Shown piece after piece: positions 37,601 through 50,200 of a stretch of DNA of 64,000 nucleotides (the first letter of the stretch is position 1; the number at the start of each line of letters is the position of its first letter). The position numbers and the translations under genes were made by a program. The stretch comes from Athripsodes cinereus (lineage: Eukaryota; Arthropoda; Insecta; Trichoptera; Leptoceridae). The stretch lies in assembly GCA_947579605.1 (NCBI GenBank), contig OX388317.1, forward strand, positions 15,023,384 through 15,087,383, given 5' to 3'. The notes beneath the pieces were generated by a model, which saw nothing but the letters and a program-made list of their open reading frames with translations, searched no databases and was not told the DNA's origin.

Positions 37601-38118
37601 TTAAACGATAAATTTAGACAAACTTAATCGCATTGCATATAATATATAATGCACACGTTGCGAACTGATAGATGGACGTCCAGAACCTTGAAATGAAGAT
37701 TTTGGGTGAAAAAAGACGGAAAAGACCTATGAAACAGAAGGCTGATGATATAATTTTTCGTACTGATAGGAAGTGGACAATAGCACCCAAACGTCCAGCA
37801 ATAAAGAGGTAGCTAAATAAATACACAATATTACTTATAAAGCTTTTGTGTCCCTGATTAAATCCAAACACGATCATGAAATGGTACGTACAAAAGGGCA
37901 TACAGACCAACGAACGGATCCAATATTCTGTATAATCATTACTATCAGTCAAAACTTATTTTAAGCAATATATTTTTACTGATGGAAATGGATAGATAGA
38001 TTATTGAAACCAGCCATTAATAATAATTAAGAAGGTACATAATAAATAATTATATGTTAATAATTGTATGATATTCTTATCAACTAGATCACAACACTTT
38101 ATTATAAAATATTCAATC
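34691..38118. other. Unassigned DNA downstream of the DIP-like gene
   Basis: 3.4 kb without a clear gene or repeat boundary. It may include the 3' UTR of the DIP-like gene near its high end. A 112-codon minus ORF (37614-37952) has no recognised domain and starts at TTG. Confidence 0.5.
38098..38103 (-). promoter_or_regulatory. Candidate polyadenylation signal of the DIP-like gene
   Basis: Minus-strand AATAAA begins about 15 nt after the stop codon. In AT-rich DNA such hexamers are common, and a longer 3' UTR running toward 37 kb is equally possible, so this is only a candidate. Confidence 0.3.
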
Positions 38119-38279
38119 TCAACTAGTTAATGACGTAACAAAAGATAAGAGCAAATTTAAAGTTATAGACGATAGTAAAAATAAAATATAATGCCTCTGT
38201 TTGTAATAATAACTCGGCGCCGTATTTGAGCCAAATCCCCAGAATGAAGTCCCAGATGAAGAATAGCCATAGTCGTTAT
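38119..38279 (-). CDS. DIP-like gene, terminal exon with hydrophobic C-terminus
   Basis: 161 nt from acceptor CTTTTCAG to a TGA stop; the frame enters in phase 1 and fits exactly (2 + 53 codons). It encodes a short Gly/Ser/Tyr-rich stretch (DNDYGYSSSGTSFWGFGSN), a basic KQRH, then about 22 mainly hydrophobic residues (YILFLLSSITLNLLLSFV TSLTS) reaching the stop. A small-residue linker followed by a terminal hydrophobic segment with no cytoplasmic tail is the layout of a GPI-attachment signal. This is the true 3' end of the coding region if no alternative last exon is used. Confidence 0.87.
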
Positions 38280-41200
38280 CTGAAAAGAAGATATAAATTT
38301 CTATGGTAATGTCCTAAAAGATTTATCTACTGTCGATAAATAAAAAGCAAATTACCGTTATAACCTTCAAACTATATCAATATTATTTTTTAACGATTTT
38401 TTTGCTTTTGTACGTAGTAACTAATAAACATTATATATATTTATTTACTTTTGAAAATTGATTCAAATATATTATTCAAGATTTTACTTAAACAAATTAT
38501 GAAAATTAAATGTTTTTTCCTGAAAATTATTATTTTATCTACTTACTCATTTTATTTATTTCCTGTGCCTGAATTTTTATATAAAAATGTGTGGGTTGTA
38601 AAAAACATTTATTGCTACAAAACTACGGGGAATGTATTTGCTAATACAAGCTAAAGATGACTAAATGCGTAGGACGTTGTAATTATTAATGTCAATTTAT
38701 GAAGTGGACGTCTCTGTTCATTTAATATTCAAATAAATGTTCACATGATCATAACATGGTCAATAAAAATATGTTAACATGAAATGGCCTCACGTTTATT
38801 GCTAACAAAATTACTGCAGATGAAATACTCGGTATAATATTATTGTACTCACCTGAGTTCTTCCATTCTTTGGTTTCGTAGTCCCCAACCACCTTGTTTT
38901 CAGCCGTAAAGTGTTTCCAATTTTTTCTGTGTTCTAAGGATAAATAAAAATAAAAGGTTTAATATATTTTATCAATGTTTATGAAGATTAAAATGTTAAA
39001 ATATCTAAAGCATTTTCAATATTACATACACTTTTTATAGTAAAGGGTACGTATAACAGGTTTCTGTTTGGTGATTTTAAATGTACAATAATACATGTTG
39101 TTATTATTTTCATACAGAGAAAAAGCTAATGCAACAATTCTGATTATTCAGAGATCAAGATATTCAAATCGTGTGTAAAAGATCTTATATCTTATTTTTC
39201 CAATTCAGCGAAATCTCAATTTCTTTCTTCTTGCGCTTCGTATTGGACCAAGTATGTATGTAGTAGAGAAACTAAATTCCTCCCTTCAAAAATAGACGAA
39301 GCTTTTTCGGCTGATGAAATTATTCAAATAGCCGACCTTTTCCTCCCGTACATGAAAGAACAAAGATATGTGGACGGGTATAGGGAGGCGCATACATACC
39401 TCCTTCTATTTTGAGCCAAGAAAAACGTATTTCTTTTGCAGATGTTATACGGAATATTACGGTATATAAAAGTGGATTAAATTGAATTGATTTGGCGAAA
39501 AAAACTATGGATAGTCTATAAGAAAACTATATATATTTATGTTTATATGTAAAGGATGTCTAACCAACATGAGTTGGCTTATAAGCCTCATAATCTAAAT
39601 GTCCATTAAATAATTATTCCTCTACGAATTATTTTTTAATCAAGTAATGGAAAGGTTCGTCATACATTATTGTAATATTCTTGTTAGATTCTAATATAAG
39701 AAAATAATACAAACATTAAATTCATACACATAACAAAACTGTCTACAAAAATATTGAATATTGGGAAATACATCGACTAGCAATATCGAAATAATTTATA
39801 AGCAATATAATTTTCTAACCTTTCTTTTTAGCAGAAACTGGATTATCGGGAACTGTTGTGATAGAGACAATAGTAGATGGGGCTGGTATTTCTATATGAA
39901 AAAAAGACGCATGTGATTATTAAAAACCTTTTTATATTTTTTTAAGTTTAATGATTCAATATGAGATAATTGCTCACCATCTAGACGAATGACTCCATCA
40001 GTTTCCCCGAGTGAATTCTTAGCAACGCATTTGTATGATCCAAAGTCTCTTTCAGCTACATTTCTTATTTTGAGCATCATATATCTATTGTAACCGCTGT
40101 CTGAAGAAACAGTCTCATACTTGTCACCTAGTATAAGAAATAAATTAAAATAAATAATATTAGAATGAAATCTTGTAAGAGAATAATGCAAAACAACGGG
40201 GTAGTCAGCGGACTAACTGCAAGTAATAAATATGCAGATTGTTTTCTCCATGCCAATAAAAAAATACATTCAGGATGGTTGGCATGCATCATTGCTGACT
40301 TTTAGATGTAAATATATATGCGAGATTTGCCTTTTATGAAAAAACTGCGAAAACTGTTTTTTATCGAAGACTCTACTGCGTACAGATTTTAGATACTTTT
40401 AACTACTAAAAAATTTCAGCAGATGTATAAAATGTACAATTATTGAAATTAAAATATCTCTACGTAGGTGTATTATCACTTATATTAAAGTCATCGATAA
40501 ACAGCTGTCATATAGGTACATATACCTATATATAAGCTGATTCAAAGTTCAACATTGAATAACCACAGATTTCCTTGAAAATCAATTTATTTTCTTTGTT
40601 ATAAATGGTGAATTTTTCGATTGGTTTGTGAAATTTGTCTTATGTACCTATATACATATTGTATATTTTTTAGAATAATGTTATAAAACTGTTTTTTTTT
40701 TAGAATAATATGCACACTTTTGAACATAATCAGAATAATCCATCCCATCGGCCATTGCCAAATGTAGGATAAAGTTTATTTTATATTATTATAATATTGA
40801 TTATTTCATGATCATGAAAAATTATGCATACATCTATTTTGTGTATTATGTACAATCAATTTCTTAGATTAGGCCAACAAAGAAGATAATAATTATTCCA
40901 TATAAATATGAATCAAGTATTTGATTTCAGATGCCATGAAGTGTATCGCACATACCTGAAATGATCATATCTCCTCTTTCAGTTGTCCAGTAATTGATAG
41001 AAGCAGGATAAGCTTCCGTATGACATTCCAATGCCACATCTTGTCCCAGATATGCTCCCTCGAGCTGATTTGGTATTGAAAGCATTGGTGGAACTATATT
41101 TGAAAAAAAAACAACCATTTATTAATAAAAAAAAAGTTTATTTTGGATCAAAAGCTAAATATTGTTTAGTACGAAGATTTGAATCTATTATTCTAATAGT

Positions 41201-44200
41201 TGCAATGTAAAAATAGTAAAAAAGTGTGAAAATTTGGCGTAAGGTAGAAAAAATCGTAATTATATTTGATAAGCCGCCTTGAAGAATTTTTATGTAATTT
41301 TTTACTTGTTCTGACCGACAAAAATATTATATGATGAGGGAATAAATATATTTCTATAAATTTCATCAGATTTATATAAATCTGCTAACAGTTCCTTTTT
41401 TATTATATTACTGAAATATATTGAACCTTCATCACAAGGGATATGTATTTCTGTATATGTGCAAAGTAAAATGTTAAACCATTGATGATTCACCAAAAAT
41501 AATGATACCCTATTGGGATATGAGATATTACCTCACAATCCCTTCTGTTTGTTTGTTGATAAAATAATACTTATCAATATCGATATGCAAAAAACCTTCT
41601 TACAACAGAAGAACCTAATTAGGTAAATTTAAACAAGTGTTTCTTTCTACTTTAAATTATTGATCACTAGAGAGACGTCTTTCGACTTATCAGGTCATTA
41701 TCAATCTTTGATAACGTTTCTCTCGTGATCAATGATTTATGGTAGAAAAAAACACATGTTTCAATTTACCTAATTATGGAATTCTACTACATGTGCGTCA
41801 ACACAATTATTAAAAGAATCTAACTTATTTATGATCAAGACTGGAAAATTTTATATTATAATTATTACTTTTTTATAAAAACAAATCTATGACGTTTTTT
41901 GGTTGATAAAATTCTTTTCTTTTTAAAATCAATTATTTAGAATGTAAACAATGTTTTCTAAATTTCAAAATCATAATTTTGAAAGATCAATCTAGGTTTG
42001 AAATAGATTCGAACACTTCTGAAATACCATTATGGTTAGCATTACGCTTATGTCGTGAAAAACAAGTAGGTCAGCAATAGAAAGAATCGTACCTAGGAAC
42101 TCTCTAATGATTGATCAACTCCAAAATGCTACCATTAGACTAACGACCATTTTTATTTATATTATTAGCAAAGTGGAGCATAAAATACATTTCAAAAATA
42201 TAGCACCTTTTGCCACAAGACCAGTTAGCATTAACAGTTTAAAATAAATAGGTAATTATATAAAACTAAAGGAATCATAAAGTATGCACAAAGTAGTTTC
42301 GTAAACGTTTACATTAACCTATTTGTATAGGAAACAATACCATCATAAATTTTGATAATAAAAATACTAACGGCCGTATTCAGAATACGCATTTTAACAA
42401 AGTTTTTTTGCTTAAACTATATAGATTATTTGTTTTCAGAAAAAATAGACTAACCGTATTTGTAAAACCTATCAATTTGTATAAATATCTTTTATAAAAT
42501 TATGCTTTAACATATATTAAAATTACAATTCACGATTTCTAAGTTAGATTTGGGTTAGTTGGAAGAAACGGCGACTCAGCGATAAACTCGCTCTCTATAT
42601 ATTGATTGTACGTATTTAATTAAACTGTATTTTTTGAGATGCAACGAATAGTATATTTGCCCGAATAATGAATACCATTTTTTTTCTTTTACAAACAAAC
42701 AGTTATAACATAAATAACAATACGCTGAAAAATCTAGTATTTTTATGTAAAATTGCTTATTATCAATGAACAGTAAAGAATAAATAAATAAATTATGAAA
42801 AAAAGAAAAACTTTTGAAAAATAATACTTTACTCAATATTCAATTGAGATGTTTATATTATAAATGTGAGAAAAAAATTGATTAAGTTGCCATTTTCAGA
42901 TCGATGTATCCATTTCTATGGCAGCATGCATTGCTTACAGAACACGTATACATTATCTGGTTGTTGTTTTTCGGGTTTGTCATGTCTAGTTTTATTTTGT
43001 CGACGTTTCGGTGGACTTGCTGGCCCCATCTTCAGGATATGAAGGCAACTTGGCAGCTTCATATCCTGAAGATGGGGCCAGCAAGTCCACCGAAACGTCG
43101 ACAAAATAAAACTAGACATGGTGTAGCATTCCTTCCCATAGTCGGCAGATTTCAGTGACTCTCTCAGGGTTTATCGTTGGGTGAAATTATTGTGGTGGTT
43201 GCATTAAGTAAACACTAGCATGATGTTGTACGATCAGTTTATTGACGAAGAATATGGTTACACAGTTTATTATTACACCAAACAAAACAATACACAGTTT
43301 ATAATACTGAATTACATTATAAAGCGACACTCACAGTATTTAGAAGAAGAGAAGAGATATTTTTTTGGGCGAGTCCCCGCTGTTGTCTGTTGGGAGACGA
43401 AACAGCGGGGCGACTGCCAAAATGGCTGACTCCCGGAAAAGGATGAAGAAGAAGGAATCTGTTTTTATGATAATCTCAAAAGGTATTTACGATTTCTCTG
43501 GATAGGGGGCCAGGGCTTTCACAGGATTTCGATAGATGGCAACACAAGTACCATTTTAACGATACCAAATTATAAGGTTCCCATGACACCATCTCAAGTT
43601 GTCTTTTAAAGAAAAAAAATGAATAAAAAAAAAAGAAAAGTCTCAAAGTCAGTAATAAGAAGGATTCTACAGAACTAAGAGTGTCAAAGATAAGAAAGAT
43701 TTTACAATACTGTGAGTGTCAAAACAAAGATAGATTTTACAACACTGTGAGTGTCAAAACAAGATACAAATTCTTCGCTCAGACATTGGTAACAAATTCT
43801 TAACTATTCCTTACAAATAGACATGTCTCAAGCAAGCAAGGGACCAGGAAGATGCACCGACAGAACAGGTCGCGGAAACGGGATCGTAGACAATGTTCTC
43901 GCCATACTTCTAGGTAAACCTTTACATGCTTAAGACAAAACAAAAAAAAAATTAATTCTTTTTACATAATATAACAAAACCTTCAACAATTTTACAAACA
44001 CTTTTCTTTACTCCAAGAGGAGGTATCCATTACAATTATATCTGATCTACCTCTATTATAAGGGCGGTAATCCTTTACCCTATAGCATTTTTCTTTTGTG
44101 GAAACTTCCCACCAATTTCATACAGGCAAATGGTTAATATCAGGTACCAAACCTATCGCGCAGAGCTTCTCTAAGCGACCTGTATGAATTTTCTTTGTTT

Positions 44201-47200
44201 GAGCGTCCTCAAACCTCACTTGGACAATAAGCTTGTCGGGCATTAAAAAATTGATAATTACTAAAATAAATTTGAGTTAGAACTGATTGTATTAGGGTAG
44301 GACGATTAGTCATATCTCTATATCAGTCTAACCCAGGAGATGTACATGGAAGATGGCGAATCATCCAATGACTCCTTAACATTCATACTAGGCAAATAGA
44401 AATTACTGTAAGGGTACGCATTCCATACAGTAAAATTGCCGCAAAATGGCCAGCAGGTTCACACCATGTGAGAAACCTTGCCATATGATTTAATTACAAA
44501 ACCATGCACACTAAAGATTGAAAACAATAAACTTATTTTTAATTTGTCTGATGCGACCTTGACCCTCAATTTAAGATTGTACATTAATGATTTGATAAAC
44601 TACGGGAATTAGTGGTAGTCTTTCACGCACTTTCATACTTCATCATTTGTCTGCAGTTTTTACTTGTATACTTCATTCTTTCGTACCAAGCATTCATCGT
44701 CTGCCATAAGTCATTCATCAGTTACCACATAACTCGGTGATTCATGAGTTCACGTAAAATATAAGGAAAATTAACAAAAGAATTCGTATACTTGTGTATA
44801 CTGGAGGGTCAAAATTACATCAGTTATACAGTACAAAATTCTTTAAAACTAACATGTTGTATGTCTTTTGTCTGCGACAGTGGATGGGTTCAGATTATTG
44901 TGAACACGTTGCTACTGAAAGCGGCTAGCATGTGAGATGATAAAGGCAACTTCATACATCCACGGGCGCAAACAAAAAGATGATCAAAACATACAAAAAA
45001 AATTATTTAAGGGCGCCACAAGGTTCGAACAATTCAAAATTCTCACAGAAGCGGAACCTTGAAGAGCCTCTATGAGATTTCTTAACTAAATGTTTACAAT
45101 AACATGGGCTGCAAAAGTTACAAGTACTTGAAGAGTAGAAATACCAAATTTTTTTTGACTATTAACAGTATTATAATTTATTTTGACTTTAAAGAAGAAA
45201 GAAAGATAATTCCTTTGACATTACTATGACTGTAAATATAATTTCTTTTGTGAGTCTAACATTTTTACTACATACAAAATTCACTATTAACATTGACCTG
45301 TGATGTATAGACATAGTTCTTTTTATTCATTAAAATTGCAGCCCAAGAAAACATTACATTTTTACATAAATTCTTTACATTACCAAAATTTCAAGTTTAC
45401 ATTGATGGATTTACATTCAGAATGAAATATAACAACAAAATTTTGGAGAAACACATACCTAGGACTCAGAACTTAATGATATCCTTAGCATGATAGTTTC
45501 CCATTGCTCCAGTATCTACATCGCATAGCTCGTATACGTTAGGGGATATGATTCGGTGAACCTGAGACTTGATGAAACGAGGTGCCAATTTCTTTGAAAA
45601 ATAATTCGCAGCGTTGCTATGAACAAATGACCTTCTCCAGACAATTTGACCTATGTCCAGACGAAGAGTTTTGCGACGAAGGTTATATCTATCGGCATTA
45701 CGATGGAAAGCCTTGGTCAATGAGGAGGAAATTTCGTCGTAAAGGGCGTTCATTTCTGATAAACGACGTTGACGTTGTTCGGCAAATGCTTCTAAGGTAC
45801 CACTATCAGAGGCATTGACAGTTCTATGGAAGGAGGCATGAGGAACATATTCTGTACCATGTACAAGGAAATAGGGAGAGTAACCTGTGGTTACATTTAC
45901 AGTACTATTAATACAAGAACAGATTTTTGGAAGCTTGGAACACCAAGAACGTTGATCATTTTCTACCAATATCGAAAGAGCAGTAAGAAGAGTAGAATTG
46001 TATCTTTCAACGGGGTTATTCTGTGGGTGATAATATGCATTATAAAACAAGTCATTGATACCATAAGAATGTAAAAATGATTTAAATTCTTTAGCAACGA
46101 ACTGTCGGCCGTTGTCCAAGACAACACACCGCGGAATACAATAGGGAAGAAAAATTCGTTCCTCGAGTAGTTTGATTATTTCTTTAGATGTAGGGTTTCG
46201 TAGTGGAAAAGCCCAAAGATATTTAGTAAAGATATCTACAACAGTAAGGATATGCACGTTGCGCTTATATGACATGGGTAATGGTCCTACCAGGTCAATA
46301 CTCAATGATTCCATAGGTTTAGTAACGGGTTTTGGGTTTTTCATTAATCCATGAGGCGCTTGGTTATTATGTTTATATGCCTTACATGTTTGGCACTGCT
46401 TTACATAATCCTTAATGGTGGACAATAAACCACGGCAATAGAAAGTTTGAGAAAGATAGGCATGAGTTTTTAAAACTCCAGGATGGCAATTGTTATCATG
46501 AAATTCTGAAATTAAAGGTTCAAGTTGATCAGAAGGCACAACAAGTCTCCAAAAAGAAGAATCTGGGGAAGAATTATTAGGTTTCTTATTTTTACAGTAT
46601 CTATAGAGGTGACCATCCTCTAACATGAAATTATGGCAGTCTTGAGGTCTTTTTTCACAAGATTTGTAGACTTTACGATACCATGGATCGGAGACATTGG
46701 TATAAACAGAAGGAAAAGTGAAAGCAGAAACAGGAATTCGACTGAGTCCATCAGCAAGTTTGTTTTCACAACCTTTCTTATAAACAAAATCAAAACTGTA
46801 TTGTGATAGACGCATAGCCCATCTGGCTAAACGTCCGCTGGGAGAAGAAATGGTTTTTAGATATTTCAAACATCCATGATCGCTCATAAGGGTAAAATGA
46901 GTACCTTCTAAGTAGCTACGAAAATGATGTACAGAATCTACGACAGCAAGTAATTCACGGTCAGTAGTCGAATAATGTTGTTCCGTATCAGAAAGTTTAC
47001 GGGAGAAATAAGCTATGGCATGCTCAGTTCCATCAGGAGATTTTTGTGAAAGGAAACTACCTATGCTTATTGCACTAGCATCGCAAGTAAGTATATAAGG
47101 TAGCGAATAGTCAGGGGGTTTCAATACAGGGGCCGTTATCATGGCAGATTTTAAAGCAATGAAAGATTGTTCGGCTTCATTATTCCAAGAAAATTGTTTA

Positions 47201-50200
47201 TTAAATTTCTTACTTGTCAACTTGCAAAGAGGAGAGGCAATAGCAGAAAATGATTTGATAAAACGTCTATAGTAAGAACACATTCCAAGGAAACCTCTTA
47301 GTTCCTTAGTTGAAGTGGGACGTGGATAATTTAACATTACATTTATTTTTTCGGGGTCGGTAGTAATACCGTCTTGGTTGATGACGTGACCAAGATATTT
47401 TAATGAATCTTTACAAAAAACAGATTTCTTTAACTTTATAGTAAGATTGGCTTCATTTAAGCGTTGAAATACGGTCTTCAAGGAGGCAATGTGAGATTCA
47501 AATGTAGGACTACAAATTAAGATATCATCCAGATAGCAGAAAACATGATCACCAAGATCAGAAAAGAGTTTGTCCATGAGTCTTTGCATTTCAGCAGGTA
47601 TATTCTTCAGTCCAAATGGGGTGACTTTAAAGTGGTATTGTCCTCTACCTTCCACAAAAAAGGCAGTTTTTGGACGGCTTTCGAGTGATAGGGGCAATTG
47701 CCAAAAACCGTGACTTAAATCAAGACTTGTAAGAAACTTGGTATCACGAAGGTTATCTAATATGCGATTGATATTGGGAAGTCTATAGCAGTCGGTCTTA
47801 GTGACGTCATTTAATCTACGAGGGTCTAATACAAATCGACCAGTACCATCTTTTTTGGGTACAATAAAAACATTATTTAGCCATGGGCTACGGGCAGGTT
47901 CGATTACATCCATTTTTAACATGGCATCAATTTCAGTACAAAGTTGTTCTCTTCTGACATGTGATTGTGGGTAAGTCTTCTGTTTTACAGGCAGATTATC
48001 GCCCGTGTCGATAACATGACTTATAAGATGGGTACGACCTAAGCCTTTGGTTTCATAAGAAATCGTTGAGAATAGTTCTTTGACTTCATTCAGTTCAGAA
48101 CATTGTGCTGGAGTAAGATTATTGGCAGAAACTAGGCAAGAAGGGGACGAAGATGTAACAAATATGTGTTTACTAGCTATTGGATTTGTCAAAGAATTAT
48201 TATTATTCGGAAAGAGTCGTGGTGCTAAGCCGGAGTTTTCAAGAAATGGGACACCCAAAATTATTCCATGAGAAACAGAAGGGGCCACAATAAAAGTAAC
48301 ATGAACAGTCTTGTTATCAAAGCAAAGAGGAAGAATGATCTTTCCAATAGACTGGAAAGAGGAACTGTTAACACCAAACAATGTTTGAACATGGGGTTGC
48401 AGGGTATAGCCTAAGGTTGTAAAAGTTTTATAAGTATCTCTACCCAATATATTCACTGCAGCTCCAGTATCTAAGAGAGCTCTAAAGGGAACATGGCGAA
48501 TTTTAAAATTGATGTGAGGACGATTGTCCGAACCACTGGTAATGGCAACTTCGTTTAAATGACAGGTAAGATGGAATAGTTCAACAGAGGCTAACCAGTC
48601 TGACCACTCGGCATCTCTCTTCCCAGGAGAAGGACGAGCAGAAGACCGGTAGTTTACAAGTTTTTTGGACGTCGAGACAGGTTAGGAGGAGGCATACTTA
48701 AATTAGGCATTGAAATTCGTGAGGTGTTAGAAGCATTGACATTAGAATTTGTAGAGAAATGACGGGGTCGATAAAAGGTACGAGGAGTTGGCATTTTAAA
48801 TTTACAATCTCTGGCCAGGTGTCCTGGTTTACCGCAAGTATAACAATTATTGTTCCTACGTGTATCATGGGTAAATGCGACCTTTGGGCGAGTAGGAGGA
48901 GGTGCATTATTTGAGGTTGCAGGCATAGAAGAAGAAGTGACAAGAGTGAGACGTTCGAATCCAGTACATATTTGCTCCAAATCAACTATGTTGGAAGGAT
49001 TTGCACCAATTATGGCAGCCGCAAAAGTTGTTTTAAGACCTTTCTTAACGATTTTTAGAATTTCCGAATCTCTAATAGGAGATTTCAGACTTCTGTTCAT
49101 CATAGTGACACGCGAAATGTAATCGGATGCGGTTTCAGAAGGTGATTGTCTGGAACACCATATATTCATGCGTCGTTCAGAAGTTATATTTTCGTTATCA
49201 AAGCGGTCGAGGAAGGTGGTCTTCAGATCTTCCCAACACAAAGTGTTGAGTCGAGCAGCTCGATAGAAGGTGAGAGCTTTTTCGGTTAGAAATTCTGGAA
49301 GAACAGTAGGCAGTAAAGCTATGTCAAATCTTCGAGACAGACATATTTCCTCTAATCGAGTAAAAAATTCGATGAGATCACCCTCACCGTTGAAGATAGG
49401 AATGGGCCAAGAAGAAAAATTGATATTTAAAGGCACACAAGTAGTTTGACGTCGAGGAGTATTCAATGACAGAGTGTGTGCAGGAGAAGTGGGATGGCTG
49501 AGGTTAACAGTTTCTGTAGTAATGGCACAATTGGAACCGGCGTCACTAGACAAATCAGAACTCTCAATTAATGGAGGCATCTCAGAGATCTTATTGTTGA
49601 AACTTACACACTGAGCTCTAAGATCAGCGAGAGAATGGCTGGGCGTTATACCTCTCTGGGTCAATGCATGTTTAAGAGTCCGGGAATTGGATACATTGAC
49701 TCGCGAAATAGGCATAAAAGATGATCCAGACATTTTGAGATTCTAACTTGCAATGACAATAGAATAATAAACGGTTCTTCTATATAAGTTGATCCTTACA
49801 CAGGAGAAATAGAAAAATTGCACATGCAAAACGTTTTGAATTGACGATCTGAAAGAAAATTGGCAAATAATAATCAACAAGACAAAAGATTATACGTACC
49901 AATATTCAGCGCTGGATAGATTGCGATGGACTTGCAGGAATTAAAAAAAATTCTTTAAAAGAGGAAAAAAAAATTTTTCCAAAACAAAAAAAAGTTGAGA
50001 AACAGTGGACACCTTGGTTTGAAAATTGCTCTAGGAAAAATGGACTCCTACCAAGAATCCAAAAAAAAATTCCTCAAAGCAAAAACAAATGTAAACAAAA
50101 AAAAGTTTGGCAACCTTTGTAACATCAAATCTCAACAGTTGGGAACCATTGGATACTAAAAAAATTGTTTGGAAGTCTTGTCCTTTGATAAGACTCGAAA

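Noticed and set aside
37614..37952. 112-codon minus-strand ORF with hydrophobic segments
   Set aside because: Starts at TTG, lies downstream of the DIP-like stop in AT-rich DNA, and ORFs of this size are expected by chance in 64 kb; no recognised motif.
42904..43158. Overlapping ORFs on both strands with almost the same protein
   Set aside because: They arise because the region is a palindrome; no domain and no codon signal.
43220..43429. 69-codon ORF found identically at 51860-52069
   Set aside because: Lies within the two LTRs and is antisense to the element; LTR duplication explains the identity.
43589..45465. Possible envelope gene after pol
   Set aside because: No ORF over about 60 codons, no signal peptide or membrane pattern, so errantivirus status is not supported.
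45582..48271. Plus-strand ORFs across pol
   Set aside because: Shadows of the intact 1,065-codon pol frame.
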